52,660 nucleotides of DNA from NCBI GenBank assembly GCA_947383145.1, contig CANDCH010000015.1, positions 1 to 52,660 on the forward strand. Direction: 5' to 3'. The notes under the pieces were generated by a model. The model saw nothing but the letters and a program-made list of their open reading frames with translations, searched no databases and was not told where the DNA came from. Below, piece by piece: positions 5,818 to 17,195 of the stretch (position 1 is its first letter; each line of letters starts with the position of its first letter). This DNA comes from an uncultured bacterium (GTDB taxonomy: Bacteria > Bacillota > Clostridia > Oscillospirales > Oscillospiraceae). Position numbers and translations under genes: made by a program.

Positions 5818-7683
5818 ATGAAACATGGCGTCATTCGGAGGCTGATCGCGTTGAGCGTCGCGTTAGTGCTGTGCGCCGGCACGGCATATGCGGCCTCTTC
5901 CGATTTCCAGGATGTGCCGGAGGGCAGCGCCTATGCCGAGGCCGTGGCCCATCTGAGCCAGCTGGGCATCGTGAAGGGACTCAGCGCCCAGTCCTTCGGC
6001 CCGGAGCGTACCGTGACCACCGCCGAGCTCGCCACCTTCCTGGGCCGCGCCGCGGGCGTGGAGATCGACCCCGCCGCCGGACAGGAGGGGCTGACCGACG
6101 ACGGCTGGTCCGCCGGCAGCGTGGCCTGGGCCAAATCCGCCGGACTGCTGGATGAGCAGGCCCAGTACGACCAGCTCACCGCCGGGGAAATCAACGGCAT
6201 TCTGGGCCGCTTCTGCGCCATGGTGGGCGTGGAGGCCCGGACGGCGGACGGCGCCACCCGCGGCGACCTGGCGGTGGCCCTGGACGCCATCGCCTCCGAC
6301 AGCTTCCAGCGCCTGAGCGGCGTGAAGTACACCACCGTTGCCACCGCCGAGGACTGGGGCCCCGCCATCGGCAAGGTGATCCTGGACCTGGGCGTGGAGC
6401 TGGACCCCGAGAGCGTCACGGCGGACAAATTCAGCGCCGTGTCCGTGCGCACCGTGCCCGGCTTTGACTTCGCCTCCATGAAGCCCACCGCCCCCGCCCC
6501 CCAGCCCGCCCAGCGCACCGTCACCGCCGCCTACGTCTGCGACGAAAACGGCGGCAAGGCCGAGTCCGGCACCCACGTGGCCGTGGAAATGAAGATCGGC
6601 CCCGAGGAGACCGCCGGTTCTCCCTTCAATTATGACTTCATCAGCGGCCTGAACAGCTATGTGGACACCAGCTATGTGATCTCCCTCACCGCCCCCCTGT
6701 CCACCAAGGCGGGCGTGCCTCTGTCCATGGAGCCCACCGACGCCCAGGGCGCCGCCGGCGGCGTCACCCTGCTGGCCGACGACTTCACCGAGGGCACCCA
6801 CTCCTGGACCGGCGGCGGCAAGGAGATCACCCTGAGCTACGCCTCCTGGCTGCCCCATGAGGACGCCGAAAAGGGCTCCACCCCGCTGATCATCTGGCTC
6901 CACGGCGCGGGCGAGGGCGGCACCGACCCCACCGTGTCCATCATCGGCAACAAGGTGGTCAACCTGGCCACCGAGGACATCCAGAAGCTCTTCGGCGACA
7001 CCGGCGCGGCCATTCTGGCCCCTCAGACCCCCACCATGTGGATGGATCTGGACGGCACCGCCACCTACCGCAACACAGAGAACACCGACAGCGGCCGCTC
7101 CTACTACACCGACGCGCTGAAGTCCCTGATCGACCAGTATCTGGCCGACCACCCCGAGATCGACACCGACCGCGTCTATGTGGGCGGCTGCTCCAACGGC
7201 GGCTACATGACCGTGAACATGATCGTGGAGTTCCCCGACCTGTTCGCCGCCGCCTACCCCGTGTGCGAGGCCTATGACGCGGCCTGGCTCACCGACGAGA
7301 TGGTGGAGTCCATCAAGGACCTGCCCATCTGGCTCACCCACGCGAAGAACGACCCCACCGTGGTCATCTACGAGGGGGAGAGCGACCCCGAAAACTACAT
7401 GGCGTACAACCTGAAGCTGGACGAGAACGGCGATCCCATTCCCAAGGACAACTTCTCCAACAACCTGTACAACCGGCTCACCGCCGCCGGGGCCAAGAAC
7501 GTCCACTACTCCCTGTTTGACGACGTGCACGACACCACCGGCCTCTATAACGGCGCCGACGGCAAGCCCTATCAGTACATGGGCCACTGGTCCTGGATCT
7601 ACACCCTGAACAACCAGTGTGTGGAGACCATCGGCGGCGAGGAGGTCACCATTTTCCAGTGGCTGTCCCAGCAGAGCAGGTAA
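5818..7683 (+). CDS. Secreted SLH-domain esterase (PHB depolymerase/CE1-like)
   Basis: A 621-residue exported protein. A signal peptide (1-25, ending AGTAYA) is followed by SLH-type repeats (about 28-160: FQDVPEGSAYAEAV, LGIVKGLSAQSFGPE, then WAKSAGLLDE), which tether proteins to secondary cell-wall polymers. After a Pro/Ala linker and a strand-rich segment comes an alpha/beta-hydrolase domain: LIIWLHGAGEGG (oxyanion loop), GCSNGG with nucleophile Ser459, and LPIWLTHAKNDPTV, which probably carries the acid. GHWSW near 590 probably carries the His. The domain resembles PHB-depolymerase/feruloyl-esterase-like enzymes; the substrate is unknown. AGGAGG is positioned before ATG 5818. The membrane GH3 enzyme downstream suggests plant-glycan or glycoside breakdown at the cell surface. 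Confidence 0.82.
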   Translation: MKHGVIRRLIALSVALVLCAGTAYAASSDFQDVPEGSAYAEAVAHLSQLGIVKGLSAQSFGPERTVTTAELATFLGRAAGVEIDPAAGQEGLTDDGWSAGSVAWAKSAGLLDEQAQYDQLTAGEINGILGRFCAMVGVEARTADGATRGDLAVALDAIASDSFQRLSGVKYTTVATAEDWGPAIGKVILDLGVELDPESVTADKFSAVSVRTVPGFDFASMKPTAPAPQPAQRTVTAAYVCDENGGKAESGTHVAVEMKIGPEETAGSPFNYDFISGLNSYVDTSYVISLTAPLSTKAGVPLSMEPTDAQGAAGGVTLLADDFTEGTHSWTGGGKEITLSYASWLPHEDAEKGSTPLIIWLHGAGEGGTDPTVSIIGNKVVNLATEDIQKLFGDTGAAILAPQTPTMWMDLDGTATYRNTENTDSGRSYYTDALKSLIDQYLADHPEIDTDRVYVGGCSNGGYMTVNMIVEFPDLFAAAYPVCEAYDAAWLTDEMVESIKDLPIWLTHAKNDPTVVIYEGESDPENYMAYNLKLDENGDPIPKDNFSNNLYNRLTAAGAKNVHYSLFDDVHDTTGLYNGADGKPYQYMGHWSWIYTLNNQCVETIGGEEVTIFQWLSQQSR

Positions 7684-7803
7684 CAGCCGCCGGACCGTTT
7701 TCCCGCGATAACCCGTCCCTTCCCTCCGCGTCCCGGAGGGGAGGGCTGGTTATAAACCGCGTACCGAAAGGGTGCGCAAAAAGTGAATGAGGAGGAAGAA
7801 GAA

Positions 7804-10743
7804 ATGCTGCAAATCAACTGGGATGACGTCGCAAAAGTAGTGAACACAATGATCCCGCATCTTGTGGTCATCGCTGTGGCGCTCATCGCCGCCATCGTGG
7901 TCACGGTGGCCGCCATGAAGGCCCCAAAGAACGCCAAGGGCCTGATCCGGGGCAGCGCCTGGGTCGCCGCGCTGCTGGCCATCCTGATCACGGTCAACCT
8001 GATCTGCACCGGCCCCATGACCACCTTGCTGACCTCTGTGGCGGGCAAGCCCGTGTCCAAAATCGACGCGGCCACCACCGAGGAGGCCACAGAGCTGGTC
8101 ACCGAGATCTGCCGGGAGGGCATCACCCTGCTGAAGGATGAGAACAACATCCTGCCCCTTCAGAACAAGAAGATCAATGTGTTTGGCTGGTCCGCCACCA
8201 ACCCCTGCTACGGCGGCACCGGCTCCGGCGCGCTGAACACCGCCTACCCCACCGTCACCTTCCTGGACGCGCTGAAGGGCGCCAACATTGAGTACAATCA
8301 GGAGCTCATCGACTTCTACGCCAATTACCACGACACCTCCCTGCCCGCCGTGAGCATGTGGAACCAGAACTGGACCCTGCCCCAGCCCGGCGCGGCCCTG
8401 TACTCCGACGAGCTGATGAACAACGCCAAGTCCTTCTCCGACACCGCCGTGATCTTCATCGCCCGGGTGGGCGGCGAGGGCGCCGACCTGCCCAGCGACA
8501 TGGTGTCCCTGGTGAACGGCACCTACAAGGCCGACTCCGCCATGAACTATGACGACACCGTAAACGCCGGCAACGACTGGGACCCCGGCGACACCTACCT
8601 GAACCTCTCCAACCCCGAAGAGGAGATGGTAAAGCTGGTGTGCGAGAACTTTGACAACGTCATCGTCATCTACAACAGCGCCAACGCCTTCGAGCTGGGC
8701 TTCATCGACCAGTATCCCTCCATCAAGGGCGCGCTGTGGTGCCCCGGCACCGGTCAGGCCGGCTTCACCGCCCTGGGCGAAATCCTGGCCGGCGACGTGA
8801 ATCCCTCCGGGCATCTGGTGGACACCTATGTGTACGACCTCACCGCCATCCCCGCCTTCAACAACATCGGCTATATGCTCTATGACAACATGGAGGAGCA
8901 CGCCTACAAGAGCGTCAACTTCATGACCCAGCAGGAGGTCACCACCCTGCCCGCCTTCGTCAACTATGTGGAGGGCATCTACGTGGGCTATAAGTTCTAT
9001 GAGACCGCCGCCGCCGAGGGTCTCATCAACTATGACGAAGTGGTTCAGTACCCCTTCGGCTACGGCCTGAGCTACACCACCTTTAAGCAGGAGATCACCG
9101 GCATGTCCGACGACGGCGTGAACATCACCCTGAAGGTCAACGTGACCAATACCGGCTCTGTAGCCGGCAAAGAGGTGGTGCAGGTCTACTTCAACCCGCC
9201 CTACACCAACGGCGGCATTGAGAAGGCCTCCGCCAACCTGGTGGAGTTCGCCAAGACCGCCAAGCTGGAGCCCGGCGCCTCCGAGGAAGTGACCATTACC
9301 TTCCCCATCGAGCAGATGGCCTCCTACGACTACCTGGGCAAGGGCTGCTATGTGCTGGAGAAGGGCGATTATGTCATCTCCATCAACTCCGACTCCCACA
9401 CCGTGCTGGACTCCAAGACCTTCAGCCTCGGCGCCGACAAGGTCTATGACGAGAGCGGCAAGCGGGACAGCGACGCCAGCGCCGCCGTCAACCAGTTTGA
9501 CTTCGCCCAGGGCGAGGTGGAGTACCTCTCCCGCAAGGACGGCTTCGCCAACTACGACGCCGCCACCGCCGCGCCCGCGTCCCACTCCATGCCCGCCGCC
9601 GACAAGGCCAACTTCTATAACAACGCCAACTACCTCACCGCCGAGGCGGCCGCCGCGGACGAGGCGCGGATGTTCCCCAACGCCGCCGCTCCCACCACCG
9701 GGGCCAGCAACGGCCTGAAGCTCATCGACCTGCGGGGCGCGGCCTACGACGATCCCAAGTGGGACCAGCTGCTGGACCAGCTCACCCTGGAGGAGATGGG
9801 CAACCTCATCGCCCTGGGCGGCTTCCAGACCCTTGACCTGCCCTCCATTGAGAAGTACCGCACCAACGACTGCGACGGCCCCGCCTCCATCAACAACAAC
9901 TTCACCAAGCAGGGCTCTGTGGGCTTCCCCGCCGCCGTGATGATCGCCGCCACCTGGAGCGATGAGCTGGCCACCGCCTTCGGCGAGAGCATCGGCAAGA
10001 TGGCCGACCAGATGGACACCGCCGGCTGGTACGCCCCCGCCATGAACATCCACCGCACCCCCTTCGCCGGACGTAACTTCGAGTACTACTCCGAGGACGG
10101 CGTGCTGTCCGGCTCCATGGCCGCCAACGCCACCATCGGCGCGGAGAAGTACGGCGTATACGCCTACATCAAGCACTTCGCCCTCAACGACCAGGAGACC
10201 AACCGCTGCGGAATGCTGTGCACCTGGACCAACGAGCAGGCCATGCGGGAGATCTACCTGAAGCCCTTCGAGATTTCCGTCAAGGAAGGCAAGGCCAAGG
10301 CCGTCATGTCCTCCTTCAACTACGTGGGCCCCCGCTGGGCGGGCGGCTGCTACGAGCTCCAGACCCAGGTGCTGCGCAACGAGTGGGGCTTCCAGGGCAT
10401 GGTGCTCACCGACTACTTCGGCGTGTACGGCTACATGAGCGCCGATCAGGGCGTGCGCAACGGCACCGACTTCTGCCTGGTGAACTATCCCACCGAGACC
10501 AGCCAGATGCGCTTCCGCGAGACGCCCGCGGCCCAGCAGGCCATGCGGCAGTCCACCAAGAACATTCTGTACGTCACCGTGAACAGCCGTCAGTACAGCG
10601 AGCTGGGCATCCAGCAGTCCACCCAGCCCAACCGCTGGGAGACTTACCTGACCATCGCCAACGTGGCGGTGGGCGTGGTGCTGGTGGCCGCCGAGGCGTT
10701 CTTCATCTACAGCTTCCTCAAGAAGAAAAAGAGCGCCGTGTAA
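7804..10743 (+). CDS. Membrane-anchored GH3 glycoside hydrolase, reversed domain order
   Basis: A 979-residue GH3-family enzyme (beta-glucosidase type). Two hydrophobic helices (about 19-38 and 51-70) precede the C-type sandwich domain (GITLLKDENNILPL), then a fibronectin-III-like domain (about 430-530). The TIM-barrel domain comes last, with KHFALNDQETNR and nucleophile Asp870 in VLTDYFG. A third membrane helix and a KKKK tail end the protein. The order sandwich-FnIII-barrel is the permuted arrangement known from some rumen and gut Firmicutes. The positive-inside rule puts the catalytic domains outside the cell. ATG 7804 is chosen over GTG 7783 because GAGGAGG lies between them. The sugar specificity cannot be read from the sequence. 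Confidence 0.85.
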   Translation: MLQINWDDVAKVVNTMIPHLVVIAVALIAAIVVTVAAMKAPKNAKGLIRGSAWVAALLAILITVNLICTGPMTTLLTSVAGKPVSKIDAATTEEATELVTEICREGITLLKDENNILPLQNKKINVFGWSATNPCYGGTGSGALNTAYPTVTFLDALKGANIEYNQELIDFYANYHDTSLPAVSMWNQNWTLPQPGAALYSDELMNNAKSFSDTAVIFIARVGGEGADLPSDMVSLVNGTYKADSAMNYDDTVNAGNDWDPGDTYLNLSNPEEEMVKLVCENFDNVIVIYNSANAFELGFIDQYPSIKGALWCPGTGQAGFTALGEILAGDVNPSGHLVDTYVYDLTAIPAFNNIGYMLYDNMEEHAYKSVNFMTQQEVTTLPAFVNYVEGIYVGYKFYETAAAEGLINYDEVVQYPFGYGLSYTTFKQEITGMSDDGVNITLKVNVTNTGSVAGKEVVQVYFNPPYTNGGIEKASANLVEFAKTAKLEPGASEEVTITFPIEQMASYDYLGKGCYVLEKGDYVISINSDSHTVLDSKTFSLGADKVYDESGKRDSDASAAVNQFDFAQGEVEYLSRKDGFANYDAATAAPASHSMPAADKANFYNNANYLTAEAAAADEARMFPNAAAPTTGASNGLKLIDLRGAAYDDPKWDQLLDQLTLEEMGNLIALGGFQTLDLPSIEKYRTNDCDGPASINNNFTKQGSVGFPAAVMIAATWSDELATAFGESIGKMADQMDTAGWYAPAMNIHRTPFAGRNFEYYSEDGVLSGSMAANATIGAEKYGVYAYIKHFALNDQETNRCGMLCTWTNEQAMREIYLKPFEISVKEGKAKAVMSSFNYVGPRWAGGCYELQTQVLRNEWGFQGMVLTDYFGVYGYMSADQGVRNGTDFCLVNYPTETSQMRFRETPAAQQAMRQSTKNILYVTVNSRQYSELGIQQSTQPNRWETYLTIANVAVGVVLVAAEAFFIYSFLKKKKSAV

Positions 10744-10759
10744 CCCAAATCGCAGCAAA

Positions 10760-10806
10760 AGCCCCGCTTTTCGAGCTTCCTCGAAAAGCGGGGCTCCCTT
10801 TTTTCT
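10760..10806. terminator. Terminator shared by convergent GH3 and atpC genes
   Basis: A perfect 16-bp stem (10760-10775 with 10780-10795) and a CTTC loop are followed by a T-rich run on the plus strand. On the minus strand four T follow, so it may also end the atp operon. Confidence 0.88.
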
Positions 10807-10809
10807 CTG

Positions 10810-13528
<2,719 letters not shown>

Positions 13529-13529
13529 G

Positions 13530-15284
13530 TCAGCCGCCCTGCTTTCCGCCGCTCTGGGCCAGATACGCCCTGGCCAGCCGGACAATCTCCTCCCGGTCCT
13601 CCTGGGAGAGCAGCCCCGTCCGGTCGATGCGCTGGCACAGGTCCATGGCGTTCTCCTCCACGTAGGCCAGCAGCCCCGCCCGGAAGGCGTCCATTTTCTC
13701 CAGGGGCACGTCCTGCATCACGCGGTTCAGGGCGGACACCAGAATAACCACCTGTTGGTGCTGGGAGAAGGGGGCGTACTGGGGCTGGCGCAGCAGCCGC
13801 ATCAGCCCCTGGCCGTAGGTGAGCTGGCGCTTGGTGGCGTCGTCCAGGTCGCTGGAGAACTGGGTGAACACCTCCATCTCCCGGTACTGGGCCAGCTCCA
13901 GCCGGATGGCCCCGGCGGCGGACTTCACCGCCTTGGTCTGGGCGTCGCCGCCCACCCGGGACACGGACAGGCCCACGTTGACGGCGGGCCGCTGGCCGGA
14001 GAAGAACAGGTCGCTCTCCAGGAAGATCTGCCCGTCGGTGATGGAGATGATGTTGGTGGGGATATAGGCGGACACGTCCCCCGCCTGGGTCTCCACAATG
14101 GGCAGGGCGGTCATGCTGCCGCCCCCCAGCTCGTCGCTGAGGTGGGCGGACCGCTCCAGAAGCCGGGAGTGGAGATAGAACACATCGCCGGGGTAGGCCT
14201 CCCGGCCCGGGGAGCGCTCCAGAAGCAGGGACAGGGCCCGGTAGGCCACGGCGTGCTTGGACAGGTCGTCGTACACAATAAGCACGTCCCGGCCCTGGTG
14301 CATGAAGTACTCCCCCAGGGCGCACCCGGCGTAGGGCGCGATATACTGGAGGGCGGCGGACGCCCCGGCGGGGGCGCTGATGACGCAGGTATACTCCATG
14401 GCCTCCCGGCGGGTGAGGTTCTCCACCAGCTGGGCCACCGAGCTGGTCTTCTGGCCGATGGCCACATAGATGCACACCACGTCCTTCCCCTTCTGGTTCA
14501 GGATGGCATCCACCGCCACGGCGGTCTTGCCGGTCTGGCGGTCGCCGATGATGAGCTCCCGCTGGCCCCGTCCGATGGGGAACATGGAGTCGATGGCCAG
14601 AAGGCCCGTCTCCATGGGGGCGTTCACCGGCTGGCGGTCCAGGATACCGGGGGCCGGAGCCTCCAGGGGCCGCTGCTCCTGGGGCGGAATGCGGCCCTTG
14701 CCGTCCATGGGCACACCCAGGGCGTCCACCACCCGGCCCAGGTAGCCGTCCCCCACCGGGATGCCGGCGGTGCGCAGGGTGCGGCGGACCATGCTGCCCG
14801 CGCTGATCTCCTCGCCGTCGCCGAAGAGGATGCAGCTCAGCCCGTCCCGGCGCAGGTCCTGAACCATCCCCCGCACGCCGGAGGAAAATACCAGAATTTC
14901 GCCGTACTGAGCGTGGTCCAGCCCGGAGACGGTGGCGATCTCGCTGTCCACAGTGAGCACGGTGCCGATCTCCTCGGGCACGGCGGCCAGCTCCCACTCC
15001 TCCACCGCCTGGCGCATCAGGGGGATGATGTCGTTCTCCCCCGGCTGGAGGCGGCGCAGGTAATCCTGGAACTGGCGCACCCGGCCGTCCGGCGTCCAGT
15101 CGTACACGTCCGAGCCCACCTGGAGCCGGAAACCGGAGCGCAGGGACTCGTCCCTGGCCCAGTTCAGCGGCACCTCCCGCCGGTAGGTACGGGTGAGAAA
15201 TTCCCCGAACCGCCGGAGCTGCTCCGGCGTGGGCTCCTGGGCGCTGCGCAGCTGGGCGGTGAGGCGGCTTCTATCGGCTCTCAT
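13530..15284 (-). CDS. atpA: ATP synthase alpha subunit with N-terminal delta-like domain
   Basis: A 584-residue alpha subunit, about 80 longer than usual (about 505). From about residue 90 it is a normal alpha: EEIGTVLTV, Walker A GDRQTGKT at 247-254, then DVLIVYDDLSKHAVAYR. Residues 5-78 resemble the C-terminal domain of subunit delta/OSCP. PTPEQLRRFGEFLTRTY, then REVPLNWARDESLRSGFRL and VGSDVYDWTPDGRVRQF match the order and spacing of the delta segment that in E. coli includes VKLNCKIDKSVMAG and GDMVIDGSVRGRL. The ATG at 15284 has GGAGG eight bases upstream and overlaps atpF by 14 bases, so the extension is translated. No separate atpH exists in the operon. The delta N-terminal domain, which normally binds the alpha N-terminus, is absent. 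Confidence 0.9.
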   Translation of the reverse strand: MRADRSRLTAQLRSAQEPTPEQLRRFGEFLTRTYRREVPLNWARDESLRSGFRLQVGSDVYDWTPDGRVRQFQDYLRRLQPGENDIIPLMRQAVEEWELAAVPEEIGTVLTVDSEIATVSGLDHAQYGEILVFSSGVRGMVQDLRRDGLSCILFGDGEEISAGSMVRRTLRTAGIPVGDGYLGRVVDALGVPMDGKGRIPPQEQRPLEAPAPGILDRQPVNAPMETGLLAIDSMFPIGRGQRELIIGDRQTGKTAVAVDAILNQKGKDVVCIYVAIGQKTSSVAQLVENLTRREAMEYTCVISAPAGASAALQYIAPYAGCALGEYFMHQGRDVLIVYDDLSKHAVAYRALSLLLERSPGREAYPGDVFYLHSRLLERSAHLSDELGGGSMTALPIVETQAGDVSAYIPTNIISITDGQIFLESDLFFSGQRPAVNVGLSVSRVGGDAQTKAVKSAAGAIRLELAQYREMEVFTQFSSDLDDATKRQLTYGQGLMRLLRQPQYAPFSQHQQVVILVSALNRVMQDVPLEKMDAFRAGLLAYVEENAMDLCQRIDRTGLLSQEDREEIVRLARAYLAQSGGKQGG

Positions 15285-15762
15285 TCCGCTTTCCTCCCTC
15301 TGCCAGATCCAGGAACTGGTCGAAGGGGTCCTGCCGGAGGGCCAGCCGCCGGGTGGCCTCCTCGGCCAGACGGCGCAGCTCCTGCTGGGAGTCCCGCAGG
15401 CCCTGCTCCCGGACCCGCTCCGCCTCCACGTGGGCGTGGGCCACAATCTGGTTTGCCTGCTCCTGGGCCTGATCCAGCTGCTCCTGGGCGGACTGCTGGG
15501 CGGACTGCTGGGCACGGGCACGGGCCTGGCGGATCTCCTCCCCGGCCCCGTCCAGCTTGGCCTGATACTCCGCCTTCAGCTCCTCCGCCCGGGCCAGCTT
15601 GTCCTGCGCCTGCCCGTCCAGCTCTTTGTAGTAGGCCTCCCGCTTGGCCATGAACTCCTTCACCGGCTTGTACAGAAGGAAGTACAGCCCCCCGGCGAGG
15701 ATGGCCAGATTCATCCAGTGCAGCAGAATCTGCTGCGGGTCAATATTCAGCGGCCACGGCAT
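15271..15762 (-). CDS. atpF: ATP synthase b subunit
   Basis: The peripheral-stalk subunit, 163 residues. One membrane helix (about 13-33, HWMNLAILAGGLYFLLY) is followed by a long charged, Ala/Gln-rich helix that dimerises and reaches up to F1. The tail reads DPFDQFLDLAEGG and would be the contact point for a delta domain. AAGGAGG precedes ATG 15762. The stop overlaps the alpha start by 14 bases. There is one b gene only, so a b2 homodimer is expected. It is not fused to delta, unlike the mycobacterial b-delta protein. Confidence 0.92.
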   Translation of the reverse strand: MPWPLNIDPQQILLHWMNLAILAGGLYFLLYKPVKEFMAKREAYYKELDGQAQDKLARAEELKAEYQAKLDGAGEEIRQARARAQQSAQQSAQEQLDQAQEQANQIVAHAHVEAERVREQGLRDSQQELRRLAEEATRRLALRQDPFDQFLDLAEGGKRNESR

Positions 15763-15781
15763 TTTCCAAACGCCTCCTTTG

Positions 15782-16144
15782 TTACAGCACGAAGATGATA
15801 AGGATGACCACCAGCAAGGCATAGATGATGGCCGTCTCAATGAACACCAGGCCCAGCATCATGGTGGTGCGCACCTTGCCCTCCGCCTCCGGCTGGCGGG
15901 CGATGCTCTCGGCGGACTTGGCGGAAACCATGCCCATGCCCACGGCGCCGCCCGCGGCGGCCACGCCCACGGCGATGCCCGCGGCGATGGCCTTCAGGCC
16001 GATGGTGGAGCCCTCCTCCGTCTCCGTCTGGGCGGCGGGCTCCCCGGAGGCGGGGCCGGCGGCGGCAAAGGCGGGGGCGGCCAGGGACAGGGCCAGCACC
16101 AGCGCGCCGGCCATTACGATCATCTTTTTCAACAGCTTATTCAT
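15782..16144 (-). CDS. atpE: ATP synthase c subunit with signal-like extension
   Basis: The rotor-ring proteolipid, 120 residues against the usual 70-90. Residues 1-28 look like a cleavable signal peptide (basic start, hydrophobic core, AAPAFA), followed by an acidic Pro/Gly/Glu-rich spacer to about 46. The two ring helices follow, with the loop ARQPEAEGK and the ion-binding Glu103 in FIETAIIY. Glu-Thr and a Tyr five residues later resemble the Na+-type site, but the helix-1 Gln of that site is Met70 here, so proton use seems more likely; this is inference. GGAGG lies seven bases before the ATG. Confidence 0.93.
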   Translation of the reverse strand: MNKLLKKMIVMAGALVLALSLAAPAFAAAGPASGEPAAQTETEEGSTIGLKAIAAGIAVGVAAAGGAVGMGMVSAKSAESIARQPEAEGKVRTTMMLGLVFIETAIIYALLVVILIIFVL

Positions 16145-16169
16145 GGATAAACCTCCAAACTTGATAGTT

Positions 16170-17006
16170 TCAGGACAGCTCCGGCTTTTCCCCGCCGGAA
16201 GCCTTTTTCGCCTTTTTGGGGGACGGCTCGGACACCTCGCCGAAATACATCGCCGTCAGCATGGTGAGCACATAGGTCTGAATCAGCGCGTGGAGCAGGG
16301 TGAACAGCACCCCCACCACCACCGGCAGCACAAAGCTGAGGCTGACGTAGTAATAGACCAGCTCGGTGACCAGCAGGCCGCTGAGCAGCGCGCCAAACAG
16401 CCGGAAGCTCATGGAGATGGGCAGTGAGAACTCCTTCAGCGTCCTGCCCAGCCCCCGCAGGCCGTTGGCGGCGACGCCGCCGGACAAAATCACCAGATAG
16501 GACAGGGTGCCCAGGGCGATGGCGGCGTTCACGTCGGACAGGGGCGCGGGCAGCGTCACCGGGTGGCCGTGGACGGTGACCGCCTGGACGCCCAGCAGCT
16601 CAAACAGGGTGCCCACAAAGATATAGGCCCCGGCGGCAAAAATGTAGGCCCCCACAAAGCGGAACCGATGGGGGCTGCTATTTTTCGCCATGCGGTCAAA
16701 AAGCCCCACCGCCTCCTCCAGCAGGAGCTGGAGCTTTCCCGGCTGGTACCGAAACCGGGGGACGGCGAACACCCGGATCAGCGCCGCCGCCAGCAGCAGC
16801 GCGGCCGTCACCAGCAGCGCGGAAATCAAGCCCGGGTTTACGGCCTTCCCAAACAGGCCGATCTGATTGACGTTGTGCAGCACCGCGTCCCGCATGGCCT
16901 CCTGTACGGTCTCCGTCCGCTGGCTGGGACCGGCCAGCAGCGCCCCGCCCAGCAGCGCAAGGACCACGATGGCCCACACAATCAAACCCTTTTTGTGTTG
17001 TTTCAT
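16170..17006 (-). CDS. atpB: ATP synthase a subunit
   Basis: The membrane stator subunit that forms the ion half-channels, 278 residues. The essential Arg lies in SMSFRLFGALLSG, and the last helix has LHALIQTYVLTMLTAMYFGE. The N-terminal hydrophobic segment and a charged Lys-rich tail (SPKKAKKASGG) flank the core. ATG 17006 is preferred over 17012 because AAGGG abuts the latter and is six bases from the former. It is the first gene of the operon; no atpI or uncI is seen upstream. Confidence 0.93.
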   Translation of the reverse strand: MKQHKKGLIVWAIVVLALLGGALLAGPSQRTETVQEAMRDAVLHNVNQIGLFGKAVNPGLISALLVTAALLLAAALIRVFAVPRFRYQPGKLQLLLEEAVGLFDRMAKNSSPHRFRFVGAYIFAAGAYIFVGTLFELLGVQAVTVHGHPVTLPAPLSDVNAAIALGTLSYLVILSGGVAANGLRGLGRTLKEFSLPISMSFRLFGALLSGLLVTELVYYYVSLSFVLPVVVGVLFTLLHALIQTYVLTMLTAMYFGEVSEPSPKKAKKASGGEKPELS

Positions 17007-17195
17007 ACGCATCCCTTTCTCTCGTTTCAGTGCGTCCGCCGCGGCGGGCGTTTCCTCCTCATTTTAGCACTGTCCTCCCCGTTTCTCCACCCTGATTTGA
17101 GAGAAAAGCCCACCTCAATTCTCACAAATATTTAGATTTTCTCCCTGTGTTTTTGTCGAAAATCACAGGGAACCCGGTCCTCTCCCCTGCCCCGC

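Noticed and set aside
5863-7587. A 574-codon minus-strand frame opposite the SLH esterase
   Set aside because: Low-complexity Gly/Val/His composition; the plus strand has a signal peptide, SLH repeats and catalytic motifs.
7750-10758. A 1002-codon open frame on the minus strand opposite the GH3 gene
   Set aside because: It is rich in Gly, Val, His and Ala with no domain. It mirrors the GH3 frame because of GC-rich third codon positions and has no ribosome binding site.
15782-16144. A clear Na+-dependent ATP synthase call
   Set aside because: Glu-Thr and Tyr fit, but the helix-1 Gln is Met, so the full Na+ signature is not present.
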